DNA of 64,000 nt from Diplonema japonicum. Lineage: Eukaryota; Euglenozoa; Diplonemea; Diplonemida; Diplonemidae. Position 1 is the stretch's first letter. Each line of letters begins with the position of its first letter. The notes below the pieces were generated by a model. That model was not told the origin of the DNA and ran no database searches. It saw only the letters and a list, made by a program, of their open reading frames with translations. This document shows positions 1 to 10,533 of this stretch, one piece after another. Position numbers and translations under genes: made by a program. The stretch is from assembly GCA_964019335.1 (NCBI GenBank), contig OZ025699.1, positions 1 through 64,000 on the forward strand, read 5' to 3'.

Positions 1-798
1 GAAAAAAAAAATAAAAAAAGATAAAGGTGGTTCCTGTTTTCGGAACGTCCCCTCCCTTCTGCGGCCTCGGCAAAGAAAAAAAAAAAAAAAACAGGCAAAA
101 AATGCACGCCACATCCCTTAACCACGTGAAATATTTCTGCATGTTTATTATTATGAGGTCAAAACTGTTGGCTCCAAAAATGATGAAAGCACCCTCCCCC
201 CCCCCAAAAAAAGAGATATGAAGCAACCCGCAGTGTCAGTGAAGCTCAGCCCCCTCCCCCTCCCCCTCCTGACCTCATCTGAATAAGAGCCTTTCTTTTC
301 CCTTTTTTCTTTCTTTCTCATACATAGTGCGTTGAAAGACCCAACCTAGAAAAAAAAAAGAAAAAAAAGGATGACTCGAAAATCTTGATACCATTGCACC
401 TTGCTGCGTGTTATTTCTTTTTTTCTTTCTTTTCTTTTCTTTTCTTTTTTGATATGGTAGTAGGCCAAAGCAGAGGTTTGGAAGGGAGGGGGGAAAAGAG
501 GAAAAAAAAAAAAAGAAAAAAAAAAAAAAAAAAAAAAAAGTTGTGCCCGAGTTCTTACCGTAAGGTCCTGACTTATTGCAAAATATAGCAATATTGGCTT
601 CAGGTTCTAGCGGTAGCGCGTGCCCCTTTTCCCTTAAAGTAAACACACCCCCCCCCCTCCTCACTCAGCAAAGTGAACATTAAAAAATAGAATTCTCAGA
701 GCGATCAGAAAAAAAATATGAACTCCCTTCACCTCATCGGCACGCACAAGGAAAAAATTAAAAAACTTCAAAAAAAAAAAAGAAAGAGGAAGAAAAAG

Positions 799-835
<37 letters not shown>

Positions 836-985
836 AGGGAAGGGGGAAAGGGAAGAGGGGAAGAAACAAAAGGACACATGAAGGAGGAGAAGAAAAAAAA
901 AAACAAGAAATCATGCGGATGCCATCGTAGCGACGCGTTCTGTAAAGGGAGAAAAAAAAAAAAAAAAAAACCGTCCACCGCCAGT
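1..985. other. Low-complexity intergenic DNA downstream of the cyclase-like gene
   Basis: No supportable gene. The stretch is dominated by long A or purine runs on the plus strand (about 500-540, 770-832, 890-970), which are pyrimidine tracts on the coding strand. The first 75 bases resemble a dispersed sequence seen again near 14630-14735, with a short GTTCC/GGAAC hairpin. The open frames here are homopolymer translations (Phe or Lys runs) and are not credible proteins. Confidence 0.7.
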
Positions 986-3900
986 TTAGCAGTACACCAA
1001 GACCGTGGGCTCAAAGGTGCGGGCGCGCATACACAGCGTCAAAGCAGTGAAGGTGCCAAGCAGCCCTGGGGAGAGGTTCTCTTCCTTGATCAAAGGGTAC
1101 GCGGCCTCGGCTTTCCCGAAGTCCCGAGAAAAAATAGATTTTGCGAAATCGTTCCAGTGATCCAGCTTAGCGATCGTCTCCAACTGGTACATCCACTCAT
1201 TCGCAGCCACGTTGTGCTTGTTCACCAGCTCGTGCACGTGGATGAGACGGGAGCACCGCTTTGCATAACTTACAACATCAACAACCCTAGTGAAGATGGT
1301 ATCAGAGACAGCCTCCGCAAGGAAGTCATCAGTCAATAAAGTCAAATCCTTTGCCCTTGCTATCCTTTCCAAAGCATGCCCCCATGGTACACACACGGAC
1401 ATGAACGTGTGTTTCTTCATAACACTGGACCCCATGTTCCCCGTGAACCCATCACCGGAAACAACTGCGATGGATGGTGGTGCTTTTAGCTTCCAACTGG
1501 ATCTGAGCTCCAGAGCGGCTTCGCATGCAGACAGCTTGTACCCTGTGATGTGCTTTACCGTGTTGAAGCCAGCGAAGAATCTGTCGCCGGAGAACGACTC
1601 GCACACGCCTCGGAACAGATGTACTATGTCCACAACATTGTTGACTAGCTCGCCGTGTGCGGTGACTATCTTGGGGCCGTCCATGTCCTTGATGAACGTG
1701 TGCCACCCGGCCACGTTGACCATCAAGCATGCGGCGCGTCGCTTTGTTGCAGTGAGTGCCATGCGTTGCACTACGTCGTTGCTGTAGATCCGTACGCTTT
1801 TTGCCGAGCCGAGGTTGCTCGCCGAATCGCTGGGCGCGCTGCGCGAGTCGCTCAGCACGGTGCTCTTCTCACATTCCTCCTCGCTCCCACTCACTTGTAA
1901 CAGAACACTTGCCGGCATGAAGCTCCTAAACTCGTTCAGGTTCTTCACCATCGCCTGCATCGCTCTGTACATAACGTTCATCTCTGTGATGTAACTGTGC
2001 GTGATATCGACAGACGTTAGCCGCATAAGCGACACCTCGTTCATTTGCACGGCGAGGAGTGCGAAGGGAGCTGTCAGGAAGTCGTTGAAAACGAGGAACC
2101 CGAACGCGCAAAACAGCAGAATAGGGACCACGATGAACAGTGCCTCGCCCATCTTCTGGTTCAGCTTTGTTTGCGTGTTCTCCTGCTGGACGCCTAGCTT
2201 TGTCTTTGTGGCCGTGTTGCTCTCCTGCACACTGCGCAGCACGTCGTCCTTCGGGATCAGAATCCCAACGCTGAACGTCATGCGCTGCGTTCCGTGCGTA
2301 GTGTACATCTTGTAGTTGTACAGCCACTCCTTCTTGGGGACCTCCTTCACAAGGTTGCCTGTGGTGTACAGCCCAGCAGCCTCGCTGTCGGTCAGTGAAT
2401 GATTGAAGATCTGGATGTCGTCGATGCTACCCTGGAAGTACTGCCCGAACCTGTACGGCTCGTAGAAGGGCCACGACACGGAGGTGTACTGCGACACGGG
2501 TACTTCTGAGTGCAGCGTTCCATTGACGTAGACCTTGCACATCTTCGTGAAGAGCTGGTCCACCGATACAGAGACGTGTGTCCACACACCAACAGGTGGC
2601 CCGCCTGCGATGGGTTTTGTGATGCAGCCGTAGTTCTCGACGCCCAAGTAGAACATGCCGTTGGCGTACCACAGCATGCGTGCGTCGCCCTGCTCCGTGT
2701 CGGCGAACATACGCGGAGTGGGGGTCCCGTGCAGAGGGGTGGAGTCACTGATGGGGACGTCAGGCTTCACCCACATGGACACAGTCACCACCTCCACCAC
2801 GAAAGGCTCCCGCAACACAGGGTTCCACAAGTCCGTGCCTGCATCGTATGAGACGACAAGTTCCGAGCCGTCGGGCTCTATCCGAGTGTTGTTGTACAGC
2901 GGGAAGGAGCTCTCCCATGACTTGTTGAGCTCGCTGGAGCGTGTCCCACTCACTCTGGGTGTGTCGATGGTCAAGTTGTTGTACATGTAGAATACTGTCT
3001 GCCCGTCAAGGTGCAGGACCCGACTCCTTTTAGGGTCGCTGTCCACCGCAATGCAGGTATCCCCGTCACACGAACCGCCGTCCCGCACTTCCGACTTGTA
3101 GTTGTTCCCGGAGCTGTCTGCTGACCCTGCCTCGAAGGTGAACCTTGCGACCCACCACCCTGAGACGTCGTTGTACCACGCAGACTGTTCGAACTCCCCG
3201 TCGCCCTTCTCCTTCACGAGGCTGCCGTTGTTGGTGTGCTTCAAGTAGCGCCCCAAGGCGTTCAGCTCGATGCTGTATGTGTTGTCAAGGCTGTAGCTCT
3301 CCCTTGCTGCGTACACCATGCCCGCCTGCCTGACGTACTGGTCGACCCTCCTGCTGGTGCCGTACGAGGAGGTCACAAGCACACCGTCGCTCCTCACCAC
3401 GAAAACCGTCACATTCTGAGCATCTGAAAAGCCCTTCACAAGGTCCGTCACTGCACTGTTTAGAAGGCTTACGGACTTTGACAACTGCACGCTCCCGGCA
3501 AGGTCCCCAGAAGCATTGTGGATAGGCAGCAGTAGAGTAACTGGGTGGAGCGGCTTCCATTCTGCGCCTTGTCCCCCAGCACCCTGGTAAGACACCAGCC
3601 CGACGTAGGAGTACGTGCTGAAGGTCCACACAAGAGCATAGTCGGTTCGCACATAGCCACCCACGTAATCCTGCCAGCGCCCGATGTACTCGCCGATTGT
3701 GTTGAAGACGTCGAGAGAGGTCTTCTTCCAAGTGCCGTATGACACGGGACCCACTTTACTGCCGCTGAAGTAGTACCACCAGTAGTCATACAGATAACCA
3801 TTGTTTGTGATCGAAACGTGCTGCAGACCATCTTTGCGGACAGAGTCATCACGTGAGTCAGTCACCGAGTAGTCGGATATGTGGAAACCTTCTACAGTGC

Positions 3901-5737
3901 GGACCATGACCTGCCACGAGAAGTGAGTGGTCAACGCGTAGTAGCCGGGGAAGGCTGCCTGGAACGTGGACCATGATCCATCGATGCCGTAGAAAATATC
4001 GCGCAGCGACCTGCCCACGATGATGCCTTCTGTGAAGAAATCACTGGTAGTCTGGTAAGCACCGTCCAGCACCGTTTCACGCCAGCGCATGTTTAGCTTT
4101 GATACCACCTCCGCGGAGTTCTCGAAGCTGCGGTTCACAGCCTGGTTCCCATCGTCGATGGCCGTGTCTGTGGAATCCCGCCCGTTAGTGTACGCCAATA
4201 CGAATGAAATAGTGGTGACGATGCTGAGCAAGGTGAGGGAAAGGACTGCCGACGCCACCCCGAGAGGGAAATGAGGCCCATTGTTCTTCTTCATCTCCAC
4301 GTGTTCGACAGATCTGCGGAAGATTATCTTCAGAACTATGGCGATCAGCACCAACACAATGAGCACCATCATGGCAATCACGACACCAGTGAATTCAAAC
4401 TGCTTCTTGTCCAAGGACACTTCATCGACAACAACTTCTGCCGGCTGCGGCGTGATGGGGGCTGTGGAGGGAGGCGCTGCCCCAACACGGTACTCAGCAG
4501 GAATGTCGAAAACGTGAGCACCATTCACGAGGGGCATTGTTTCGGCAATAGCAAGGAAGTCCAAGTACGACTTGGGGTCAAGGGAGTGCACGGAGATATT
4601 GACGATGGAACTGGTCCCCTGGATGGAGAACGCGTAGCCCCACGTGTTTGGAGTTAGAAGAACATAGCCCTTGACGCCGGCACGCTGGGCCTCAATCACA
4701 GAGTTGTGATAAAGACAATCGTCGTCGGGCATCGGCATGAAGACTATCTTTCCCTCGTGTGCTTCTAAAACTGTCCTGTTACAGCCGCCTGCAGATTCCT
4801 TGAGGTACACCATGTCGGCGGCTGAGTAGGGAAGGCTGAACTCAGGCGATGCCCACATTTGGTTCACCTCTCGCCTTGGCAGCAGTGTGTTGCCGCGCAA
4901 GCAAAGGGTCTTGTTGTCTATTGTAGCCTCGACAGGGCAGCGTGTGCAGAGGCGATTCTCCTCATCCGGCATGTGCGCACACCCACCAAAGAACGAGGTC
5001 ACAGACCCTGCGAAGCTGCAGTCATCCCACAGGTGAGCGTCGGGCTTCCGTTCTTTGCACGTGAGTTCCACCTTGCCCTTCACCGCCCCGCCGTCGCCGA
5101 GGTGGTCGACGATGAAGTCTGTTCCTGCCCGCACAACGCTGAAAGAGAGGATGGGAACATCGAGAGAAGACCCTTCAGCGCCCGTCAACTGGCCAGGGAG
5201 GTACTGCTGGACAGCGCTTTGCAACATCAGCCCCACCTTGCCACCAGCAGCGGCGACGTTCTTGAACTTCGCTGGGAAACCGCACTCCCCTTGCCTGAAA
5301 AGAACTATCTTGTTGGTGTAGTTCTTGTCTTTGAAGTCCTGGTCGGAGCATGCGTATTTGTCACCGCCAGCGACAACGACCTCATACTCCTTTCCGTTGA
5401 GCTCGTGTGCTAAGTCAAGATGCGCGTCTGCCCTGAAGGGCTTGAAGTAGGTGTCTTGCATGCAGAGCCGCATGGCGTACTCCTTAGGCTCGGTGACAAC
5501 GAACTCCAACGGGCAGTTCTGCAAGCAGTCGTCGTAGGCCTGCCAACTGGTCGCATTGCAGATATCGTCCCTCTTCGATGCCGGCCTTGTCCTATCGAAC
5601 CACGCGTTGCCAAAGGCGTTGCCGTTGTCCCCAATCTGGTACACGCAGTAATCAAAAAGAAAGTTGCAGTCAGGGTAAGCACACAACACAACGTGGCCGC
5701 ACAGCAGCACCAGCCATGTTCTCGTGGCCACGCTCAT
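986..5737 (-). CDS. Multidomain membrane receptor with a degenerate class III nucleotide cyclase domain
   Basis: 1583 residues from an ATG to TAA. Visible order: signal peptide (1-20); Cys-rich region with a protease-associated (PA)-like fold (about 100-225); a second Cys-containing ectodomain (240-420); hydrophobic segments at 451-473 and 491-515; a Cache-like sensory region (about 540-870); a LamG/concanavalin-like domain (905-1130, with WTHVSVSVD and a GSIDDIQIF strand); a membrane segment (1197-1219); a HAMP-like linker ending FRSFMPAS; then a cyclase homology domain (1330-1505). In that domain SGDRFFAGF matches the second metal-site strand and SGDGFTGNMGSS the conserved glycine loop. The first metal Asp is replaced by Asn (MVNVAGW), and the catalytic Asn of the N-x3-R pair is His (HALER). 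The family makes cAMP or cGMP, but these changes suggest a regulatory pseudo-cyclase. The architecture differs from the single-pass trypanosome receptor cyclases. Function is inferred; the fold assignment is fairly firm. Confidence 0.85.
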   Translation of the reverse strand: MSVATRTWLVLLCGHVVLCAYPDCNFLFDYCVYQIGDNGNAFGNAWFDRTRPASKRDDICNATSWQAYDDCLQNCPLEFVVTEPKEYAMRLCMQDTYFKPFRADAHLDLAHELNGKEYEVVVAGGDKYACSDQDFKDKNYTNKIVLFRQGECGFPAKFKNVAAAGGKVGLMLQSAVQQYLPGQLTGAEGSSLDVPILSFSVVRAGTDFIVDHLGDGGAVKGKVELTCKERKPDAHLWDDCSFAGSVTSFFGGCAHMPDEENRLCTRCPVEATIDNKTLCLRGNTLLPRREVNQMWASPEFSLPYSAADMVYLKESAGGCNRTVLEAHEGKIVFMPMPDDDCLYHNSVIEAQRAGVKGYVLLTPNTWGYAFSIQGTSSIVNISVHSLDPKSYLDFLAIAETMPLVNGAHVFDIPAEYRVGAAPPSTAPITPQPAEVVVDEVSLDKKQFEFTGVVIAMMVLIVLVLIAIVLKIIFRRSVEHVEMKKNNGPHFPLGVASAVLSLTLLSIVTTISFVLAYTNGRDSTDTAIDDGNQAVNRSFENSAEVVSKLNMRWRETVLDGAYQTTSDFFTEGIIVGRSLRDIFYGIDGSWSTFQAAFPGYYALTTHFSWQVMVRTVEGFHISDYSVTDSRDDSVRKDGLQHVSITNNGYLYDYWWYYFSGSKVGPVSYGTWKKTSLDVFNTIGEYIGRWQDYVGGYVRTDYALVWTFSTYSYVGLVSYQGAGGQGAEWKPLHPVTLLLPIHNASGDLAGSVQLSKSVSLLNSAVTDLVKGFSDAQNVTVFVVRSDGVLVTSSYGTSRRVDQYVRQAGMVYAARESYSLDNTYSIELNALGRYLKHTNNGSLVKEKGDGEFEQSAWYNDVSGWWVARFTFEAGSADSSGNNYKSEVRDGGSCDGDTCIAVDSDPKRSRVLHLDGQTVFYMYNNLTIDTPRVSGTRSSELNKSWESSFPLYNNTRIEPDGSELVVSYDAGTDLWNPVLREPFVVEVVTVSMWVKPDVPISDSTPLHGTPTPRMFADTEQGDARMLWYANGMFYLGVENYGCITKPIAGGPPVGVWTHVSVSVDQLFTKMCKVYVNGTLHSEVPVSQYTSVSWPFYEPYRFGQYFQGSIDDIQIFNHSLTDSEAAGLYTTGNLVKEVPKKEWLYNYKMYTTHGTQRMTFSVGILIPKDDVLRSVQESNTATKTKLGVQQENTQTKLNQKMGEALFIVVPILLFCAFGFLVFNDFLTAPFALLAVQMNEVSLMRLTSVDITHSYITEMNVMYRAMQAMVKNLNEFRSFMPASVLLQVSGSEEECEKSTVLSDSRSAPSDSASNLGSAKSVRIYSNDVVQRMALTATKRRAACLMVNVAGWHTFIKDMDGPKIVTAHGELVNNVVDIVHLFRGVCESFSGDRFFAGFNTVKHITGYKLSACEAALELRSSWKLKAPPSIAVVSGDGFTGNMGSSVMKKHTFMSVCVPWGHALERIARAKDLTLLTDDFLAEAVSDTIFTRVVDVVSYAKRCSRLIHVHELVNKHNVAANEWMYQLETIAKLDHWNDFAKSIFSRDFGKAEAAYPLIKEENLSPGLLGTFTALTLCMRARTFEPTVLVYC

Positions 5738-5752
5738 GTGAATAATACTAAT

Positions 5753-5811
5753 CTGTAGGAGGTACGTGATAGAACACTACAACGTTACAAAAAAAAGAGA
5801 AAAAAAAACTC
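5753..5811 (-). promoter_or_regulatory. Candidate trans-splice acceptor for the cyclase-like gene
   Basis: On the minus strand a pyrimidine tract (plus-strand purines about 5787-5809) is followed about 35 bases later by a CAG (AG at 5753-5754). The ATG lies 15 bases further on. This pyrimidine tract, AG, short leader layout is the kinetoplastid pattern for spliced-leader addition. Cleavage at this AG is inferred. Confidence 0.5.
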
Positions 5812-5900
5812 CTCTTAACCCACTTTAGAAAAAGAATTTAAAAAAAGAGAAACGATCGCTGGGTCCACCTGGAAAAGCGAACCCCCCCCCCCCCCCAGAC

Positions 5901-7523
5901 CTATTGGGGGCGCGTCTTTTGGATGAAAAAATATTTGTAATGAACTTTGTACACCTCATGTGCCTCCCCCGTCACTGGGAGATACGCAGCGTGGGTATCC
6001 TTCAGTACCCAGCTCCCCTCTGCCTCTAAGGCGTCGAGGACTAGGGATGTCAGGTAGGACTGTGAAGTGTCGTCGCTGTACTGGGCGTCTGCACGGAGGT
6101 ACCAGTACGGGCTGCCCTTTCGGGTGTACAGCGTGTGGTCGTCACCAGTTGCACGGCGGGAAAACTTAGGAAGGCACGTCCGACCGAAAAGAACCTTAGA
6201 CGAGGAGGTCGTAAAAGCCCTCGGCAGCACTGCGGAAAGCCCCTCTACTGTGGATTCTCTCACAGGCCCAGTGATCGAGACCTCGGGGGGGTTGAACGTA
6301 AGCAGCACTACCAGTAAAGGAGTCGGCTCCTTTTCACACACAACTGGGGGGGGAACTGGGGGGGGCTCCTTCACCCGACTTTGAGAGACACTGGCCTCTG
6401 GACTGGCTTGTAGCAGATCCGAAAGAAGCGCAGATTTCTCGCGAAACCTGTCCTGAAAATCAGCCCAGTCCCGAGCATGTGGTATGGCAGAGAAGTTGAA
6501 AGGTATCTCATTGAGCTCGGAGCGGAGGTCGTTCAGAGTAGCCGTCAGGTGTGCCACGTTCCGTTTGGCAGCACTCGTTTTTTTTCGCAGCTCCACAATG
6601 CTTGCGTGGTGTGATGCGATGCTGTCCAAGCAGCTGAGGAGCTCTACGGACCTGTCGTAGGTTGCATCTGCCGTCGCGAACAGCTGCTCCTCCTCCGTGT
6701 CTGTAAAGTCCCACGACCCTGTTACACCCGATGTCTCGAGTGCCATCTTGTTCGAGAAGTACGCTTCCTTCACCGTCGTGCACAGGTTGGCCACTTCTAG
6801 CACAATGGACTTCTGCTGGCGGTGCTCTGCAGAGCATTCGTGGACCGTTGTCTTCCGGGAGTGCAGGGCAAGATCCATCCCCACCACCTTGGGTATCCCG
6901 CCTACGTGGTGCTGGGCAGCATCGGTTACAAGGCCGACGATCTTGGTCAGGATGGACCAGAACCGTAAACGACCCACAGTGGACCCCTTGGCGTAGCCGT
7001 GTGTGCCTGAACAGGACCACACCATGCGGAGCGTGCTGAGGACGGGTGGGACTGCTGTCGTGGCGACACCGATGCCCTGCTGCCCCGCGACAACCTCCAC
7101 TAAGCGGTCCACGTACGGTTCGATAAAACAGAGGTATTTCTCAGCCGCCAGGCTCTCAGCATGCCGTTTGAGGACCTCTGCCTTGTAGTGCTGCAACAGC
7201 GCCAGTTCCTTGCAGCCTTCCTTGTCGCCTGATGCCGTGACCACCCTGCCCAGAACCATAGGGATCTCGGTGTCAAGCTGTTCGCCCACAGCAAGGCATT
7301 TCACTTGTTCCTTCCAGGCACCGATTTCATCCTGTAAGCTTACTGCTTCTAACAAAGCGACTTCTCTGTCAAAGGCCTCTGCAACCGACTGGCATGCCGA
7401 CCGCCATTTGCTCACACTTACTATAATGTCACCTACAAGTTCCTGGTTTCTCGCCAGGCCCTGTGGGTCGTGCATGTTCTCCTGGAAGCTCTCCGTCGAC
7501 ACGAATGACGGAAGCAGCAGCAT
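5901..7523 (-). CDS. Unrecognised 540-residue protein
   Basis: Uninterrupted ATG-to-stop frame of 540 residues. I do not recognise a family. It is mostly soluble with helical stretches (for example 30-130 and 310-350, the latter with heptad-like spacing in AHLTATLNDLRSELNEI), a proline-rich hinge near 395 (KEPPPVPPP) and a mixed basic/aromatic C-terminal module (about 440-540, with YWYLRADAQYSDD and VHYKYFFIQK). There is no convincing signal peptide or membrane segment. Its 5' flank (7560-7760) resembles the 5' flanks of the Ser-Asp repeat genes, so it sits at the edge of that duplicated block and may share their processing signals. Codon use and strand match neighbouring genes, supporting a real gene. 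Confidence 0.7.
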   Translation of the reverse strand: MLLLPSFVSTESFQENMHDPQGLARNQELVGDIIVSVSKWRSACQSVAEAFDREVALLEAVSLQDEIGAWKEQVKCLAVGEQLDTEIPMVLGRVVTASGDKEGCKELALLQHYKAEVLKRHAESLAAEKYLCFIEPYVDRLVEVVAGQQGIGVATTAVPPVLSTLRMVWSCSGTHGYAKGSTVGRLRFWSILTKIVGLVTDAAQHHVGGIPKVVGMDLALHSRKTTVHECSAEHRQQKSIVLEVANLCTTVKEAYFSNKMALETSGVTGSWDFTDTEEEQLFATADATYDRSVELLSCLDSIASHHASIVELRKKTSAAKRNVAHLTATLNDLRSELNEIPFNFSAIPHARDWADFQDRFREKSALLSDLLQASPEASVSQSRVKEPPPVPPPVVCEKEPTPLLVVLLTFNPPEVSITGPVRESTVEGLSAVLPRAFTTSSSKVLFGRTCLPKFSRRATGDDHTLYTRKGSPYWYLRADAQYSDDTSQSYLTSLVLDALEAEGSWVLKDTHAAYLPVTGEAHEVYKVHYKYFFIQKTRPQ

Positions 7524-8537
7524 GTTCCCTTTCTTACCCTCTTTTCTTCTTTGTGATTATGTGGGACGACGGGTAAAAAAGAATATATATATATATATAT
7601 TTCAAAAAAAAGCAAAAAGAGAGGGAGTAGAAGAAAAGAAGCGCATCTCCAAAGAAAACAAAGATAATCATAACTTCTTTCATTTTCTTTTTCTTTTCTT
7701 TTCTTTAAATCTTTCTCGGTGCGGCAAGGAACAAAATGCTATATATATGGGCTTATAATGTGTTCATTCCTTTCTCCTTCTTACTCCTCTTTTTCTTTTA
7801 TTTTATTCTCTTCTTAGCTTACCAAAGGTACTCACAGGGAGATAAGAGGAGCAGACAGGAAAGACGAAATAATACTCAAGCCATGGAGCGTGAAAAGAGA
7901 GGGAGAAAGAAAAAATAAATAGGAGGGGAACTATCGGGCATGCAATGCTGCCCCTCCATGGTGAAGCAAGAAAAAAAATAGGGAAAAAAAGAAAAAAGAA
8001 AGAACGGTCGGTGACGGGGATAAGCGGGCCCCAAAATTGGCTTTTTGGAACCCACTTCTTGTTCATCTACAAATCAAGAATGTTTTTGTTCGTCACTCTT
8101 CAAAAATAAATATTGTAAGTGTTGTCAGTTCGCTTCCCTTCGCAAGTAAAGAAAAAGCAAAGGAAGTGTATCCCTTACTCGGCACAAAGAAGACAAGTTT
8201 ATTAATAAATCAATTTTTGAACCATATAAATTTGAATTTAAAAAAAAGGAACTGGCTGTTGCTTGTACGTGCCGGGTAAAACCTGGAGAAGCTTGTCAAC
8301 CCGAAACACGTTGCCAACGTTCCCCTTTTGTTTAGACAAGTCAAAGATTCGTTCTTGCAAATAAGGCAAAAATAGAAAAAATAGGGTAGCATCGTTTTAA
8401 AAAATAGTTAAACCCCGAAAGTTTCATTGACCAAGCCCCCACAACCCGCCCTCGAGAAAGGGGGGATGGGTGACCTGTACCTGTGCCAAAAGGGAAACAC
8501 AAATAAGAAGCAAAAGCCTATAGATCTAGAGGAGGAA
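7524..8537. repeat. Spacer of the Ser-Asp repeat gene array (copy 1)
   Basis: No gene. This is the first copy of the spacer repeated between the six Ser-Asp genes. It has a (TA)n microsatellite (7584-7600), a TCTCGGTGCGGCAA-type segment near 7712, and a core (7843-7990) with CCATGGAG, an AGGAGGGG/CCCCTCC inverted repeat (7922-7928 with 7951-7957) and GAACGGTCGGTGACG. The part next to the gene is the 3' flank of the first Ser-Asp gene, with the shared segment TGACCTGTACCTGTG near 8470. Confidence 0.75.
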
Positions 8538-10514
8538 TCAGCGCCTACTGTTGCTGTCGCTCCCGTAATCACAGTCCACCACCTTAATGTTGGCATAAGC
8601 TGTAATACGATTCCTCACATGGTGCATGCGGACCTGGTAGTCCCCGACAGGGAACTTCGCTGGGTCGATGTAGAACAACACCCTCTTGGCGTACCTGTGC
8701 GAAACATCAGCGCAGTTGACAGCACTCCCATGGCAGTACGGGGACCCCGAGCACCACTTCGGCTGCCCCACACGAAGGTAGTACCTTGTAGACGACAAGT
8801 ACCTGGGTGCCGTCTTCTCCACGAAGGCAAGTACAGTGCACACGTGCCTCGCACCACTGTACCTTGCGAACAGGTAGTCCCCACGACACACCTTGTAGGG
8901 TACGTATACCTTCGCTCTTGTGTAGCCGCTGCTGCCGTCATCACTTCCGTAGCTGTGGTCGTGGCTTCCGCTGTGGCTATCACTTGCACTGAGGCTGTCA
9001 CTCCCACTGAGGCTGTCACTCTCACTGCGACTGTCACTACCACTGCGGCTGTCACTACCACTGCGGCTGTCACTTGCACTGAGGCTGTCACTCCCACTGC
9101 GACTGTCACTACCACTACGGCTGTCGCTCCCACTGAGGCTGTCACTACCACTGCGACTGTCGCTCCCACTGCGGCTGTCACTTGCACTGAGGCTGTCACT
9201 ACCACTGCGGCTGTCACTACCACTGAGGCTCTCACTGCGGCTGTCGCTTCCACTGCGGCTGTCGCTACCACTGCGACTGTCACTACCACTGCCACTGTCG
9301 CTCCCACTGAGGCTGTCGCTACCACTACGGCTGTCACTACCACTGCGACTGTCACTACCACTGCGGCTGTCGCTTCCACTGCGGCTGTCACTCCCACTGC
9401 GGCTGTCACTACCACTGCGGCTGTCACTACCACTGCGGCTGTCACTTGCACTGAGGCTGTCACTCCCACTGCGACTGTCACTACCACTACGGCTGTCGCT
9501 CCCACTGAGGCTGTCACTACCACTGCGACTGTCGCTCCCACTGCGGCTGTCACTACCACTGCGGCTGTCACTTGCACTGAGGCTGTCACTACCACTGCGG
9601 CTGTCACTACCACTGAGGCTCTCACTGCGGCTGTCGCTTCCACTGCGGCTGTCGCTACCACTGCGACTGTCACTACCACTGCCACTGTCGCTCCCACTGA
9701 GGCTGTCGCTACCACTACGGCTGTCACTACCACTGCGACTGTCACTACCACTGCGGCTGTCGCTTCCACTGCGGCTGTCACTCCCACTGCGGCTGTCACT
9801 ACCACTGCGGCTGTCGCTCTCACTTAGGCTGTCACTACCACTGCGGCTGTCGCTTCCACTGAGGCTGTCACTCCCACTGCGGCTGTCACTACCACTGAGG
9901 CTGTCACTACCACTGCGACTGTCGCTCCCACTGCGGCTGTCACTCCCACTGCGGCTGTCACTACCACTGCGGCTGTCACTACCACTGAGGCTGTCACTAC
10001 CACTGCGACTGTCGCTCCCACTGCGACTGTCACTACCACTGCGGCTGTCGCTCTCACTGCGGCTGTCACTACCACTGCGGCTGTCGCTTCCACTGCGGCT
10101 GTCACTCCTACTGCGGCTGTCACTACCACTGAGGCTGTCACTACCACTGCGACTGTCGCTCCCACTGCGGCTGTCACTACCACTGCGGCTGTCGCTTCCA
10201 CTGCGGCTGTCACTCCCACTGCGGCTGTCACTACCACTGCGGCTGTCGCTACCACTGCGACTGTCGCTACCACTGCGGCTGTCACTCCCACTGCGGCTGT
10301 CACTACCACTGCGGCTGTCACTCCCACTGCGACTGTCGCTCTCACTTAGGCTGGCACTGCCACTACGGCTATCACTCCCACTGTCACTGTAACCGTAACT
10401 CGCGTCACCATCATGGCCATTGCCACTGTGATCATGGCCTCGAAGTGCCACTTGGCCAGCCGACTCGCTCAGGTCGGCCATACAAAGCAACCCAGCTAAC
10501 AGCAGGACCTTCAT
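8538..10514 (-). CDS. Secreted Ser-Asp repeat protein, copy 1 (658 aa)
   Basis: Signal peptide (about 1-19, [16 protein letters not shown]) then a His/Asp/Gly-rich segment ([12 protein letters not shown]). About 450 residues of S-D-S-R/L-S-G/E repeats follow, built on an 18-bp unit, then a second His-rich linker ([13 protein letters not shown]). The protein ends in a 130-residue C-terminal domain with six cysteines (domain positions 15, 31, 60, 66, 73, 120). That domain is identical or nearly so in all six copies, which marks it as the functional module. No membrane anchor is seen, so secretion or wall deposition is likely. The acidic Ser-rich tract could be phosphorylated or phosphoglycosylated, or could bind cations; this is inference by analogy with Ser-rich proteophosphoglycans and Ser-Asp adhesins. 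The repeat holds an internal higher-order duplication of about 372-390 bp (near 9072-9440 and 9443-9830). No family name is assigned. Confidence 0.88.
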   Translation of the reverse strand: MKVLLLAGLLCMADLSESAGQVALRGHDHSGNGHDGDASYGYSDSGSDSRSGSASLSESDSRSGSDSRSGSDSRSGSDSRSGSDSRSGSDSRSGSDSRSGSDSRSGSDSRSGSDSRSGSDSRSGSDSLSGSDSRSRSDSRSGSDSRSGSDSRSESDSRSGSDSRSGSDSRSGSDSLSGSDSRSGSDSRSGSDSRSGSDSRSGSDSLSGSDSRSGSDSLSGSDSRSGSDSLSESDSRSGSDSRSGSDSRSGSDSRSGSDSRSGSDSRSGSDSLSGSDSGSGSDSRSGSDSRSGSDSRSESLSGSDSRSGSDSLSASDSRSGSDSRSGSDSRSGSDSLSGSDSRSGSDSRSGSDSLSASDSRSGSDSRSGSDSRSGSDSRSGSDSRSGSDSRSGSDSRSGSDSLSGSDSGSGSDSRSGSDSRSGSDSRSESLSGSDSRSGSDSLSASDSRSGSDSRSGSDSLSGSDSRSGSDSRSGSDSLSASDSRSGSDSRSGSDSRSESDSLSGSDSLSASDSHSGSHDHSYGSDDGSSGYTRAKVYVPYKVCRGDYLFARYSGARHVCTVLAFVEKTAPRYLSSTRYYLRVGQPKWCSGSPYCHGSAVNCADVSHRYAKRVLFYIDPAKFPVGDYQVRMHHVRNRITAYANIKVVDCDYGSDSNSRR

Positions 10515-10533
10515 GTTTTGTGTTTTGAGGAAG

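Noticed and set aside
8427-9827. Long plus-strand Thr/Ala/Val-rich open frames opposite the Ser-Asp genes (also 14839-16992, 18496-20019, 22117-23274, 24828-26012)
   Set aside because: An 18-bp repeat without stops stays open in several frames on both strands. These frames lack a signal peptide, break at points where the Ser-Asp frame continues, and run against the direction of all host genes.
8980-10350. CRISPR-like array of short regular repeats
   Set aside because: The 18-bp units are contiguous coding repeats without unique spacers, in a eukaryotic signal-peptide protein.
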